Of a stretch of 64,000 nt of DNA, positions 54,208-63,170 are shown piece by piece. The stretch's first letter is position 1. Every line of letters begins with the position of its first letter. Origin of the DNA: an uncultured Paracoccaceae bacterium (GTDB lineage: Bacteria > Pseudomonadota > Alphaproteobacteria > Rhodobacterales > Rhodobacteraceae); the NCBI GenBank assembly GCA_947500135.1, contig CANMQX010000001.1:124001-188000 (forward strand). The letters run 5' to 3'. Made by a program: the position numbers and the translations under genes. The notes under the pieces were generated by a model. It was not told the origin of the DNA. It searched no databases and saw nothing but the letters and a program-made list of their open reading frames with translations.

Positions 54208-54753
54208 AAGCCAATTCACCACCGCGTCACGGCTGCACAGACGAACTACAGGAACAGATGATCCGCGCAATGCCTGCTCAATAACTGCAGCAAACTGATC
54301 ACCTGACAATAAGGCGCGCCGGGCAAATCGCCATTGGCGCAGCCCCGGCCAGTCACGATTGCCCTGCGGCAACTCTGGCCGAACCCGCCCCGCATAGCGC
54401 AAACTGCGCCGCAAAATACGCCAAACCCGCAACCGGGCCGGAATATCAAGCCAGATGACCAGATCAGCCCGGTCCAAAACGGCCGCGGTCAGGATTGACG
54501 GCCCACCTTCCAACACCCAGTCATCCGCCTTGATCCGTACCGCAATGTCAGCCTGCACATCCGCGCGCGGATGTTGCCGCCAACCGGTGGTTAGGGCCAA
54601 CGCATCCTTATGGATCAACGCAGCCCCAATACGGTCAGCCAAGCGGGTCGCAAGCCAGGTTTTGCCCGCCCCGTTCGCCCCAACCACAACAACCCTGCGG
54701 ATCGCAACACCCTCCAAAAACAAAGCCCCCCGAAAATCGGAGGGCTTATCCAT
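54166..54753 (-). CDS. P-loop nucleotide kinase-like protein (FlaR/adenylate-kinase-like)
   Basis: A 195-residue P-loop NTPase. Walker A is VVGANGAGKTWLA (near residue 24); HKDALAL and DDWVLEGGPS fit the base-binding and phosphate-acceptor loops of small kinase folds; a lid region has SLRYAGRVRPELP. It resembles DNA-topology modulation protein FlaR-type proteins of unknown substrate. The ATG overlaps the stop of the DUF4167 gene. Its C-terminal [14 protein letters not shown] is encoded by the inverted repeat after rsmA, so the natural C-terminus was probably extended by the repeat. Confidence 0.78.
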   Translation of the reverse strand: MDKPSDFRGALFLEGVAIRRVVVVGANGAGKTWLATRLADRIGAALIHKDALALTTGWRQHPRADVQADIAVRIKADDWVLEGGPSILTAAVLDRADLVIWLDIPARLRVWRILRRSLRYAGRVRPELPQGNRDWPGLRQWRFARRALLSGDQFAAVIEQALRGSSVPVVRLCSRDAVVNWLTCPGLDPGPHPLP

Positions 54754-55313
54754 CACTCTGCCGCCTCTGGCGCGCTACCCCCATCCGGGGCGGCACCGCC
54801 GCCGCCGCTATCGGGGTCTTGCTGGCGCGGCTTACGCGGCGCGCGCGGTTTGCGCGGGGGTTTTGGCTTTTCCTCTGGGGTTTCGACAAGGCCACTATCC
54901 TGGCCTTCGGGCATCACAACATCAGGCTGCTCGGTCCCCGGCTGAACGGCGGGTTGCTCATTGGCGGTCGCCTCTTGCGCCTTCATGCGTTCGTTGCGCT
55001 CGCGATCACGTTCAGCCTGACGCTGGCGGTTCTGTTCTTCCTGCTCTTCACGCTTGGCATCAACCTCGCGCTGCGCCTCAGCGAGCAATCTCGTGTAATG
55101 CTCGGCATGTTGGGCAAAGTTTTCGGCATCAACGCGATCACCGGACAAAACAGCATCGCGATGCAGCTGATTGTACTTCTCAATGATTTGCTGCGGCGTG
55201 CCGCGCACTTTGCCATCAGGTCCCTGGCTGTCAAACACCCGGTTGATGATATTTCCGCCCGAGGGACGGTTGTTGCGGTTCTTATTCCGCGACCGTGACT
55301 TCGATGATCTCAT
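54753..55313 (-). CDS. DUF4167 protein
   Basis: A 186-residue protein of the alphaproteobacterial DUF4167 family. The basic start MRSSKSRSRNKNRNNRP and the conserved FDSQGPDGKVRGTPQQIIEKY with DAENFAQHAEHYTRLL match. The rest is an acidic/basic coiled coil, then a disordered Pro/Lys tail. The basic N-terminus suggests nucleic-acid binding, but the function is not established. The start at 55313 fits the family; the open frame runs far upstream without support. It overlaps the next gene by one stop/start junction. Confidence 0.88.
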   Translation of the reverse strand: MRSSKSRSRNKNRNNRPSGGNIINRVFDSQGPDGKVRGTPQQIIEKYNQLHRDAVLSGDRVDAENFAQHAEHYTRLLAEAQREVDAKREEQEEQNRQRQAERDRERNERMKAQEATANEQPAVQPGTEQPDVVMPEGQDSGLVETPEEKPKPPRKPRAPRKPRQQDPDSGGGGAAPDGGSAPEAAE

Positions 55314-55515
55314 TGATGTGCTTTCAAGCCTTTGGCTGTCATTACGCTGGCCGCGCGTCGCGGCATGTCCGCGTCTGATATCTGTGGCCTTGCGATGTTT
55401 GGCGACTGATCTGCAGGAGGTCCAATTCCGGACTCCGTCCCGCTGATGTCTTTGAATAAACATGCAGACGGGGACAAGACAAGTATAAATTCGTGAAAAT
55501 GCAGGTTTTCGGCAC

Positions 55516-56382
55516 TTATCGGCGTGTTGAAGTCGCAAATCCAACCATTTGGCCCTGCACGACGCGATCACGGCCATCCAGATCAGGCACCACCGACACG
55601 TTGCGCAAATCCACATCGCGCATCAAACGTGACACAGCGGCCCCCTGCGTAGGACCGATTTCAACGATCAACGTGCCGCCGGGGATCAAGGCAGGCACAG
55701 CATGGGTGATAATCGCACGGTAGGCGGACAGGCCGTCAGCCTCATCTGTCAAGGCCATGCGCGGCTCCCATTTTTGCACCTCCGGGGACAGATCATCCAT
55801 TTCCGAGGCCGCAATATAAGGCGGGTTTGACACGATCAGGTCAAAGGGCTGCGGAATGGCATTCATCCAATCGCTTTGGACAAAACTGACCCTGTCACTG
55901 ACGCCGTGGCGTTCAGCATTGCGCGCCGCGACGTCCAATGCGGGCGCAGACAGATCCCCCCCCACCCCAACGGCTTGCGGCATCTCGGCCAACAAAGTGA
56001 CCACGATACAGCCCGACCCGGTGCCCAGATCCAATACGCGACTGAAATTCGTACGCAATGCGGTCTCGATCAATGTTTCCGTCTCCGGGCGCGGGTCCAG
56101 CACATCAGGCGAGACCTCGAAAACCCGGCCATAAAACTCACGCGTGCCAATCAGATGGGACACGGGTTCGCGGTTGGCCCTGCGTTTGATCAATGCATCA
56201 AACCGGTGCTGTACGTCGTGGGGCACAGGCTCTGGTAAAGTTAGGCTTAACCGCCAGGCCTCAACCCCCGATGCATAGGCGAACAGTTTACGCGCATCAC
56301 GCGCGGCATCCGGCACGCCTGCCTCGGTCAGTATTCTGGTCGCTGCAAGCAGCGCCTGGCTGCCTGTCAGCGGATTACTCAT
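55516..56382 (-). CDS. prmC: Release-factor glutamine methyltransferase PrmC
   Basis: PrmC methylates the Gln of the GGQ motif of release factors. The 288-residue protein has the N-terminal helical domain, the SAM-binding [16 protein letters not shown] and the substrate motif IVSNPPYI. It starts within the prfA stop codon (ATGA), the classic prfA-prmC operon, and acts on the product of that gene. Confidence 0.96.
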   Translation of the reverse strand: MSNPLTGSQALLAATRILTEAGVPDAARDARKLFAYASGVEAWRLSLTLPEPVPHDVQHRFDALIKRRANREPVSHLIGTREFYGRVFEVSPDVLDPRPETETLIETALRTNFSRVLDLGTGSGCIVVTLLAEMPQAVGVGGDLSAPALDVAARNAERHGVSDRVSFVQSDWMNAIPQPFDLIVSNPPYIAASEMDDLSPEVQKWEPRMALTDEADGLSAYRAIITHAVPALIPGGTLIVEIGPTQGAAVSRLMRDVDLRNVSVVPDLDGRDRVVQGQMVGFATSTRR

Positions 56383-57434
56383 GCGCCCATCTCGGCCAGT
56401 AATGTCGCCTGCGCATCGGCCTGCAAGGCGGTGATAATCTCTTCCAAATCGCCCTGCATCACCTGTGCCAGACTATACAAGGTTAGATTGATCCGGTGAT
56501 CCGTCATCCGGCCTTGCGGGAAGTTATAGGTGCGGATGCGCTCGGACCGATCGCCGGATCCAACTTGCGATTTGCGGTCCGCCGACCGTTCGCTATCAAC
56601 CCGCTGGCGCTCCAGATCAAACAGGCGGGTCTTAAGGACCTGCATCGCTATGTCACGATTGCGGTGTTGCGATTTTTCGGAACTGACAACAATGATGCCC
56701 GTGGGTTCATGCAGGATGCGGACGGCACTATCGGTCGTGTTGACATGCTGGCCACCAGACCCCGACGCACGCATCGTATCGATGCGCAGGTCGCCGGGGT
56801 TGATCTCAATATCCACGTCCTCAGCCTCTGGCAGTACGGCAACGGTCGCAGCAGACGTATGAATGCGACCCCCGCTTTCGGTCTCGGGGACGCGCTGCAC
56901 CCGATGGACACCGCTTTCGTATTTCATCTTGGCAAAAACACCATCACCTGCGATCCGGGCAACAACTTCCTTGATACCGCCCAGTTCGGTATGGCTTTCC
57001 TCCAGAATCTCGAACTTCCAGCCCTGCCCCTCGGCATAGCGTTGATACATGCGCAACAAGTCAGCCGCGAATAGTGACGCCTCATCGCCCCCGGTACCGG
57101 GGCGTATTTCCAACAAGGCTGGCCTGCCATCGGCGGCGTCCTTTGGCAGCAAAGCCAGCTGCACCTCATCTTCGGACGCGGCAAGCGCGGCCTTCAATTC
57201 AGGCAACTCGGCTTCGGCCAGTTCCTTCATTTCAGGATCGGCCAACATCGCCTCGGCATCGGCGATCTGCGATACAAGCTCTTTGTAGGCCGTGACGGTC
57301 TCAACCACCGGGCGCAGCTCGGCATATTCACGACCCAATTGCGCAATTTCACTGCCTGCCGCGCCATCGGCCATCTTCGCTTCCAGAAACTGGAAACGGT
57401 CAATGATTTGTTCTATTCTATCGGACGCAATCAT
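56379..57434 (-). CDS. prfA: Peptide chain release factor 1
   Basis: RF1 releases peptides at UAA and UAG codons. The 351-residue protein carries the peptidyl-hydrolysis motif in [17 protein letters not shown] and the family segments [20 protein letters not shown] and [20 protein letters not shown]. The last is a class I signature; the codon-recognition PxT tripeptide was not located with certainty. It lies 18 bp after the DUF1499 gene and overlaps prmC. Confidence 0.95.
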   Translation of the reverse strand: MIASDRIEQIIDRFQFLEAKMADGAAGSEIAQLGREYAELRPVVETVTAYKELVSQIADAEAMLADPEMKELAEAELPELKAALAASEDEVQLALLPKDAADGRPALLEIRPGTGGDEASLFAADLLRMYQRYAEGQGWKFEILEESHTELGGIKEVVARIAGDGVFAKMKYESGVHRVQRVPETESGGRIHTSAATVAVLPEAEDVDIEINPGDLRIDTMRASGSGGQHVNTTDSAVRILHEPTGIIVVSSEKSQHRNRDIAMQVLKTRLFDLERQRVDSERSADRKSQVGSGDRSERIRTYNFPQGRMTDHRINLTLYSLAQVMQGDLEEIITALQADAQATLLAEMGA

Positions 57435-57452
57435 AAGCCCTCGCTTGGCCGA

Positions 57453-57884
57453 TCAAAGCGGCACGGTCAAGGGGCCAAGCGTTTCCAGCCAATCAGCAAC
57501 ACGGCCACGGTTGACCCCCAAATCCGACTTGCCAAAACGCAGGCGACCATGGATCACCAGCAAATCGCCTTTGACCGCAACCGTTGTATGATCAGGAAAC
57601 CCCATGACAAGCGAGCGTGTCTGAAAGGTCATCATACCTTCAGAAACGCTCCCTTTCAGCAATTTCGTGCGTGGCGTGGCCAGCGCGCGTTGCTCAATCG
57701 CAGACAGGACCTCTGCCGCAGGGGCGGTCACACGCCGCACCGCCAGAAATCCGCCCGGTTCAGACACATCACCCGGTTCGGTTACATCGGGCAAGGCATG
57801 CCATCTTGCCTTGCTCGTCGGGGCCAGGCGGACATAGGCCATCAGCGCAAGGGTCAAAAGAAAAAGCAAAGCCAAAAAGCGCAT
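57453..57884 (-). CDS. DUF1499 membrane-anchored protein
   Basis: A 143-residue protein with a single N-terminal hydrophobic segment (residues 2-20) that serves as a signal anchor, followed by the DUF1499 domain: RRVTAPAAEVLSAIEQRAL, MTFQTRSLVMGFPDHTTV and RLRFGKSDLGVNRGRVADWL. Family function is unknown. It precedes prfA on the same strand by 18 bp and may be co-transcribed with it. Confidence 0.85.
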   Translation of the reverse strand: MRFLALLFLLTLALMAYVRLAPTSKARWHALPDVTEPGDVSEPGGFLAVRRVTAPAAEVLSAIEQRALATPRTKLLKGSVSEGMMTFQTRSLVMGFPDHTTVAVKGDLLVIHGRLRFGKSDLGVNRGRVADWLETLGPLTVPL

Positions 57885-58047
57885 GGATCAACAAGCCCTC
57901 GGTCAGGTCGGTTCAACTTAAGGGTGGTTTAAGCATTCTATGCGGGGGCTGCCAGCCCTATCAGTCTCACACAGCAACGGCAGCAAAAACAGACTGGGCA
58001 TTGGCCGATGCGCAAGTTATCCAAGGAAAAACAAAAAAGGTCATATC

Positions 58048-58335
58048 ATGCAGCGCCCTACCCTTTATACCCTGATCGCCCTGACATTGGTCGCTGGTTG
58101 CGCCACGCTTGGCGCAGACCGGGTCACCGTCACCGGCACAGGGCCGGACGACTTGCTGAAACTGCGGTCAGGCCCCGGGCTTGGCTTCAACATCATCATG
58201 GGGCTGCCCGATGGGACAGTGCTCAACCGACGCACCTGTGTCACCGAGGTTGGGCAACTCTGGTGCGAAGTCTCACTGGCCGACACCCCCAGGGTGACAG
58301 GCTACGTATCGGCGGACTATCTGACAAAGCGCTAG
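58048..58335 (+). CDS. Small lipoprotein with bacterial SH3 domain
   Basis: A 95-residue lipoprotein. The signal ends at lipobox LVAGC; the mature part is an SH3b domain with LLKLRSGPGLGFNIIMGLPDG and GYVSADYL, the strands typical of this fold. Cys residues in RRTCVTEVGQLWCEVS may form a disulfide. Such proteins often bind cell-wall peptides. The ATG at 58048 begins the signal peptide. It stands alone. Confidence 0.82.
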   Translation: MQRPTLYTLIALTLVAGCATLGADRVTVTGTGPDDLLKLRSGPGLGFNIIMGLPDGTVLNRRTCVTEVGQLWCEVSLADTPRVTGYVSADYLTKR

Positions 58336-58449
58336 TGTTGACCGTCCGACAGCTCTCGCCGCTGAGGGGTCATGCCACCTTGAAAACAAAGTCGCACAGA
58401 AAGGCCCGCAAAGCGGCCGGAAGGGGAGAAGAGAACAGTGTTTTTTGTT

Positions 58450-58776
58450 TTAGACTTTTTGGGAAGATTCCCAATCTTCCGCGTACCTGTTCAGGATTTC
58501 TTCTCTATCCAATTCGTCTATTGAAAGGGATTCTGATTTTTGAATCGCAATGATTATTGCATGCGACATGACACGATGACGAAAACAATACTTTTGCGAA
58601 CCCGTAACTTCTTGATTGTCGTGGAGAACTTCACAGATAAGGAAAAAATCAGAGGTAACGTTAGCTAACGCGATACGCTTTTCTCGAAAAGTATCGCAGT
58701 TGTCTAACAGACTTGACTTTAGCAGCGTTTGGAACACGGCCTTAGTTTCCCCAAAAACCTCTTCAACCTTCACCAA
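58450..58776 (-). CDS. Hypothetical AT-rich gene with a perfect ribosome site
   Basis: A 108-residue soluble, acidic protein with no motif I recognise. AGGAGG lies six bases before a TTG (58776) and nine before a GTG (58773), so it is very likely translated. The DNA is clearly richer in A+T than both flanks, with codons rare elsewhere in the window, which suggests recent transfer. It has three Cys and a central hydrophobic stretch (SDFFLICEVL) not long enough for a membrane helix. No transposase or tRNA is adjacent. Function unknown. Confidence 0.6.
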   Translation of the reverse strand: MVKVEEVFGETKAVFQTLLKSSLLDNCDTFREKRIALANVTSDFFLICEVLHDNQEVTGSQKYCFRHRVMSHAIIIAIQKSESLSIDELDREEILNRYAEDWESSQKV

Positions 58777-58954
58777 TTGTTACCTCCTGAAATCTGATGA
58801 CAGAGAAAACACATTTTACGAAGAAAAGCGATCCGACAACGGACGTGGTATCTACATGCACGCATCTGGATGAAAGGCGGCTTGGTCCGCATCACCGACA
58901 TCGCAACAGGATGATTGCAGTAGCGTCTGGTTTGGGCGACGGGGCCTTCCAGCA

Positions 58955-59896
58955 CTACCGATAAGGCACACCCGGCAGGATCGATAACATCTCGAACATC
59001 AGGTTTGCGCCCGTCAGGGCCGTGTTCCCCGATGGATCATAAGGCGGCGATACTTCAACCAGATCGCAGCCCACAATATTCAGGCCCCGCAAGCCGCGGA
59101 TTAACTCCATCGCCTGCGGCGTGCTCAGCCCTCCGATTTCCGGCGTGCCGGTGCCGGGGGCATAGGCCGGGTCCAGACTGTCGATATCATAGGTGATATA
59201 GCAAGGTTGATCTCCGATCTCGGCTTTGATCTCAGCGGCCAAAGGCGCAAGGGATTTGTGCCACAAATCGGGCGCCAGATACTGATTGAACCCCCAACCC
59301 GCTGCCTCGGTAAAATCATCCGCCGTGTAGCCCGTCCCACGCAAACCGATCTGAAATACCTTGTCAGCGGTGATAATGCCTTCCTCATAGGCGCGGCGAA
59401 ACACCGTGCCATGGGTTTCACGCTCGCCAAACATCTCGTCATTCACATCCGCATGGGCATCGACATGGACCAATGCCAAGGGGCCATGTTTCGCCGCCAC
59501 CGCACGCAGCACCGGCAAGGTCAGCGTATGATCCCCACCCAGTGTCATCGGGATGAAATCATGCTTCAAATGTGCGGCATAAGTGTCTGTAATAATACGG
59601 ATACTGTCGCTCAATGAAAACGTATTGATCGGGACATCACCCAGATCAGCACATTGCAACGCATCAAACGGGGCAGCACCGGTTTGGATATTGTAAGGGC
59701 GGATCATCGCCGATTGTTCGCGCAGCTGTTTCGGCCCCATCCGGGTGCCCGACCGCCAGGAGGTCCCGATATCCATCGGAATACCGATAAAGCCAACATC
59801 AAGGCCTTCCGCCGACGCAACCTCCGGCAAACGCATGAAACTTTGCGGGCCGGAAAACCGGGCCAGATCATTCCCGCTGATTGGCATATTCGGCAT
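58955..59896 (-). CDS. Ureohydrolase (agmatinase family), copy B
   Basis: A 313-residue binuclear manganese hydrolase of the arginase/agmatinase family. The metal ligands are in TLGGDHTL, VHVDAHADV and ITYDIDSLDP; the C-terminal GGLSTPQAMEL and CDLVEVSPPYD complete the site. Agmatine to putrescine plus urea is the commonest reaction, but guanidinobutyrase and guanidinase activities occur in the same family, so the substrate is open. Its ATG overlaps the TGA of copy A, so the two are translationally coupled and might even assemble together. Confidence 0.88.
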   Translation of the reverse strand: MPNMPISGNDLARFSGPQSFMRLPEVASAEGLDVGFIGIPMDIGTSWRSGTRMGPKQLREQSAMIRPYNIQTGAAPFDALQCADLGDVPINTFSLSDSIRIITDTYAAHLKHDFIPMTLGGDHTLTLPVLRAVAAKHGPLALVHVDAHADVNDEMFGERETHGTVFRRAYEEGIITADKVFQIGLRGTGYTADDFTEAAGWGFNQYLAPDLWHKSLAPLAAEIKAEIGDQPCYITYDIDSLDPAYAPGTGTPEIGGLSTPQAMELIRGLRGLNIVGCDLVEVSPPYDPSGNTALTGANLMFEMLSILPGVPYR

Positions 59897-60864
59897 CACG
59901 TCTTCCTCTTGTTCCACAGCGCAAGGCAGCAAAGCTCCATCGCCACATGTGCGCCGGCAATCGCCGTGGCTCCGGTGGTATCATAAGGCGGCGACACCTC
60001 GACCACGTCACCGCCCACCATATTGATTCCGGCCAGATCACGCAGCATCGCCGCCGCTTGCCACGACGCCAGCCCACCCCAAACAGGTGTGCCGGTTCCG
60101 GGGGCAAAGGCCGGGTCCAGCGCATCAATGTCAAAGGTCACGTAAGCCGGATGATCCCCCACCCGGTCCTTAATCTGCGCGGCCACCCAAACGGCCCCTT
60201 TTTCATGGCAGGTCCGGGCATCGATATAGGGCATGCCCAGATAATCCTCGCATTCGGTACGAATGCCGATCTGGATCGACCGGGTCACATCAACAATGCC
60301 CAGCTTGATGGCCTTATACATCATCGTACCGTGATCGATGCGGTCCATATCCTGATCTGGCCACAGGTCAGAATGGGCATCAAACTGTACCACGGATAAA
60401 GGGCCATATTTCTCGGCATAGGCGCGCAAGATCGGCAAGGTGATGAAATGATCGCCACCAAGGGTGATCGTTCCGCAACCCTGCGCCAACATCCCGGCGA
60501 TATGGGCCTGCAACAGCCCCGGCACGCCCTGCACATCAGCATAATCAAACGGCATATCGCCATAATCGGCGATGGCAAATTCACCCAGCGGATCAAACCC
60601 ATCCCAGCCATATGGCGGATCAAACGTCTGCAATGTCGACGCCTCGCGGATCGCACGCGGACCAAACCGGGTGCCGGGCCGATGGGTCACCGCCTGATCA
60701 AATGGCACCCCCGTGACCGCCAGATCAAAACCGGCCAAATCCTTGGTATAGGTGCGGCGCATGAATGATGTCGCCCCGCCAAAGGCGTTTTCATATGACA
60801 AGCCGCGCCGATCCTGCCGGGTAAACGCGGTATCAACGACCTCGCGCGCTTTATCCAATGTCAT
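59896..60864 (-). CDS. Ureohydrolase (agmatinase family), copy A
   Basis: A 322-residue paralogue of copy B, and first of the pair. The ligands lie in TLGGDHFI, VQFDAHSDL and VTFDIDALDP, with GDVVEVSPPYD near the end. It has an extra N-terminal segment (residues 1-35, RQDRRGLSYENAFGGATSF) seen in proteobacterial agmatinases. The two proteins differ in substrate-contact loops, so they probably are not redundant. It lies 65 bp after an M20 amidohydrolase gene on the same strand. Confidence 0.88.
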   Translation of the reverse strand: MTLDKAREVVDTAFTRQDRRGLSYENAFGGATSFMRRTYTKDLAGFDLAVTGVPFDQAVTHRPGTRFGPRAIREASTLQTFDPPYGWDGFDPLGEFAIADYGDMPFDYADVQGVPGLLQAHIAGMLAQGCGTITLGGDHFITLPILRAYAEKYGPLSVVQFDAHSDLWPDQDMDRIDHGTMMYKAIKLGIVDVTRSIQIGIRTECEDYLGMPYIDARTCHEKGAVWVAAQIKDRVGDHPAYVTFDIDALDPAFAPGTGTPVWGGLASWQAAAMLRDLAGINMVGGDVVEVSPPYDTTGATAIAGAHVAMELCCLALWNKRKT

Positions 60865-60929
60865 ACCCGACCCTCATCATTTTGCCCAAAATACTCCCGC
60901 CGGAGGCATCTAAATCTCCGGAAATCTGA

Positions 60930-62087
60930 TCACGCCATTGGTAAAGCCCGTTCAACCAAACGAGCAAAGAATGACGCACCCGCAGGTGCCGCCTCATCAT
61001 CAAAGTCGAAACCGGGGTGATGCAGGCCGGCCGTATTGCCATTGCCCACAAACAGATAAGAACCGGGGCGCTTTTCCAGCATATAGGCGAAATCCTCTGC
61101 GCCCATCTCACGGCCTGCGTCACCGGTCACGTCAGCTGAAATCTCTCGCGCAACATCGGCGGCAAAGGCGGTGCGATCAGCATCATTCACCGTGGCGGGA
61201 TACCCCACTTCGTAACGCAATTCTGCCTCCACACCATATGCGGCGGCATGACCCTCTACGATCTGCTCCAACCTTGCCATGACCATGCCCTGTACCTCGC
61301 GCTTGAAGGTGCGGACCGTGCCATTCACATAGGCCGTGTCTGGCACAATATTGTCAGCCGTGCCGGTATGGATCTGGGTCACCGACACAACCAGATCATC
61401 CTGTGCATAATGGTTACGGCTGACGATGGTCTGGATCGCATTGACCATACCCACAGCGGCGACAATCGGATCTGCAGTCTCATGCGGCATAGCGCCATGG
61501 CCACCACGGCCCGTGATATCGATGTGAAACGTATCCACAGCCGCCATGATTGGGCCGGGGGTGGTGTAAAACGATCCCACCGGCACGCCGGGCGCGTTAT
61601 GCAGCGCATAAACCTCAGCAATCTCGAACCGGTCCAGCACACCTTCCTTCACCATCACCTCGGCCCCACCGCCACCTTCTTCGGCGGGTTGAAAAATCAA
61701 CGCAACGCGGCCCGCAAAATTGCGGGTCTCGGCGAGGTATTTGGCCGCCCCGAGCAACATCGTCGTATGACCATCATGCCCGCAGGCATGCATCCGACCC
61801 GGAATGGTGGATGCATGTTCCAACCCCGTTTGTTCCGTGATCGGTAACGCATCCATATCTGCACGCAAACCAATCGTGGGGCCAGCGCCCCTACCCTCAA
61901 TGATGGCAATGACACCTGTGGTCGCGATCCCCTCGTGAATCTCATCGACACCAAAGCCGCGTAACTGCTCGGCCACAAATGCCGCCGTTTGATGGCATTC
62001 AAACTGCAACTCAGGATGCGCGTGTATATGGCGACGCCAGGCGGTCATCTCCTCGGCAAAATCGGCAATACGGTTGATGACAGGCAT
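60930..62087 (-). CDS. M20-family amidohydrolase (hippurate hydrolase-like)
   Basis: A 385-residue metal-dependent amidohydrolase that removes acyl groups from amino-acid amides. The N-terminal RRHIHAHPELQFE, the ligand motifs ACGHDGHTTMLLG and FQPAEEGGGGA, and MGAEDFAYMLEKRPG near the C-terminus are conserved; the dimerisation domain (about 185-300) is present. The exact substrate, such as N-acyl amino acids or indole conjugates, is not clear. The ATG at 62087 is chosen. It lies upstream of the two ureohydrolases, so a shared nitrogen-salvage operon is plausible. Confidence 0.9.
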   Translation of the reverse strand: MPVINRIADFAEEMTAWRRHIHAHPELQFECHQTAAFVAEQLRGFGVDEIHEGIATTGVIAIIEGRGAGPTIGLRADMDALPITEQTGLEHASTIPGRMHACGHDGHTTMLLGAAKYLAETRNFAGRVALIFQPAEEGGGGAEVMVKEGVLDRFEIAEVYALHNAPGVPVGSFYTTPGPIMAAVDTFHIDITGRGGHGAMPHETADPIVAAVGMVNAIQTIVSRNHYAQDDLVVSVTQIHTGTADNIVPDTAYVNGTVRTFKREVQGMVMARLEQIVEGHAAAYGVEAELRYEVGYPATVNDADRTAFAADVAREISADVTGDAGREMGAEDFAYMLEKRPGSYLFVGNGNTAGLHHPGFDFDDEAAPAGASFFARLVERALPMA

Positions 62088-62236
62088 CGGGACGCTCCTG
62101 GGACAAATGATAACAGCGCCACTTGACCGCAACTTATGAAATTACGCAATGGGCCAAGCAGCCTGCCCCGACAATTCCCCACCCCTTGGCCCCGCCTGTG
62201 GGTTTCGCTAGCGTGCGCACAACAAGGCGAGGCACC

Positions 62237-63055
62237 ATGACCAACGATCCCCTGATCCACGACCCAAATGGCGGCATGCCGCGCTTGCTGGAAATCATGC
62301 GGCGGCTGCGCGATCCTGATACCGGTTGCCCATGGGATATCGAACAGGATTTCAGCTCTATCGCTCCCTACACAATCGAAGAGGCCTATGAAGTGGCCGA
62401 CGCCATCGCCCGCAGTGACTGGGGCGAGCTTGAGGGGGAACTGGGCGATCTGTTGTTGCAGACGGTCTATCACACCCAAATGGGATCAGAGGCCGGGCAC
62501 TTCACCTTTGACAGCGTGGTCAAGGCCATCGCGGATAAGATGGTCGCGCGTCACCCGCATGTCTTTGGCGACGAATCGCGCGATAAATCCGCCGAACAAC
62601 AAACCGCCGACTGGGAAAAGATCAAAGCCGCCGAACGCGCTGGCAAAGCGCAGACGCGGGCACTTGATGGGGTGGCCAGCGGCCTGCCGGCCCTGACAAG
62701 GGCGGTCAAATTGCAAAAACGGGCAGCGCGGGTTGGTTTTGACTGGCCGGACACCAGCAACGTGATCGACAAGATCGTCGAAGAAGCGGGTGAGCTGGTC
62801 GAAGCACGCGACACCATGACCCAGACAGAGGTTGAGGAAGAGTTCGGTGATCTGCTGTTTGTTGTGGCCAACCTCGCCCGGCATCTGGACATCGATCCCG
62901 AAGCCGCATTGCGCGGCACCAACGCGAAATTCACCCGGCGGTTCAACGCGGTCGAAGACGCGCTTGCCGCCAAGGGCAAAACACCCGCAGACAGCGATTT
63001 GGCTGAAATGGACGGGCTGTGGGATCAGGTGAAAGCTGCTGAAAAAGCGACCTAA
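62237..63055 (+). CDS. mazG: Nucleoside triphosphate pyrophosphohydrolase
   Basis: MazG hydrolyses NTPs to NMPs and cleans up abnormal or signalling nucleotides. The 272-residue protein has two MazG domains: CPWDIEQDFSSIAPYTIEEAYEVADAI with ELEGELGDLLLQ first, and IVEEAGELVEA with VEEEFGDLLFVVANLARHL second. Both carry the EExxE/ExxD metal motifs. It is divergent from the M20 gene. The ATG at 62237 fits the family N-terminus. Confidence 0.94.
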   Translation: MTNDPLIHDPNGGMPRLLEIMRRLRDPDTGCPWDIEQDFSSIAPYTIEEAYEVADAIARSDWGELEGELGDLLLQTVYHTQMGSEAGHFTFDSVVKAIADKMVARHPHVFGDESRDKSAEQQTADWEKIKAAERAGKAQTRALDGVASGLPALTRAVKLQKRAARVGFDWPDTSNVIDKIVEEAGELVEARDTMTQTEVEEEFGDLLFVVANLARHLDIDPEAALRGTNAKFTRRFNAVEDALAAKGKTPADSDLAEMDGLWDQVKAAEKAT

Positions 63056-63170
63056 TCAGCGCGCATACGGGGTTACCGAATTGTCGCTATGCGCCTGCTT
63101 ACCAAAAGCACAAATTGATCTTTGTTCGTTTTTGCGAAACAATCACCTCACCACAATTATGGGGAATATC

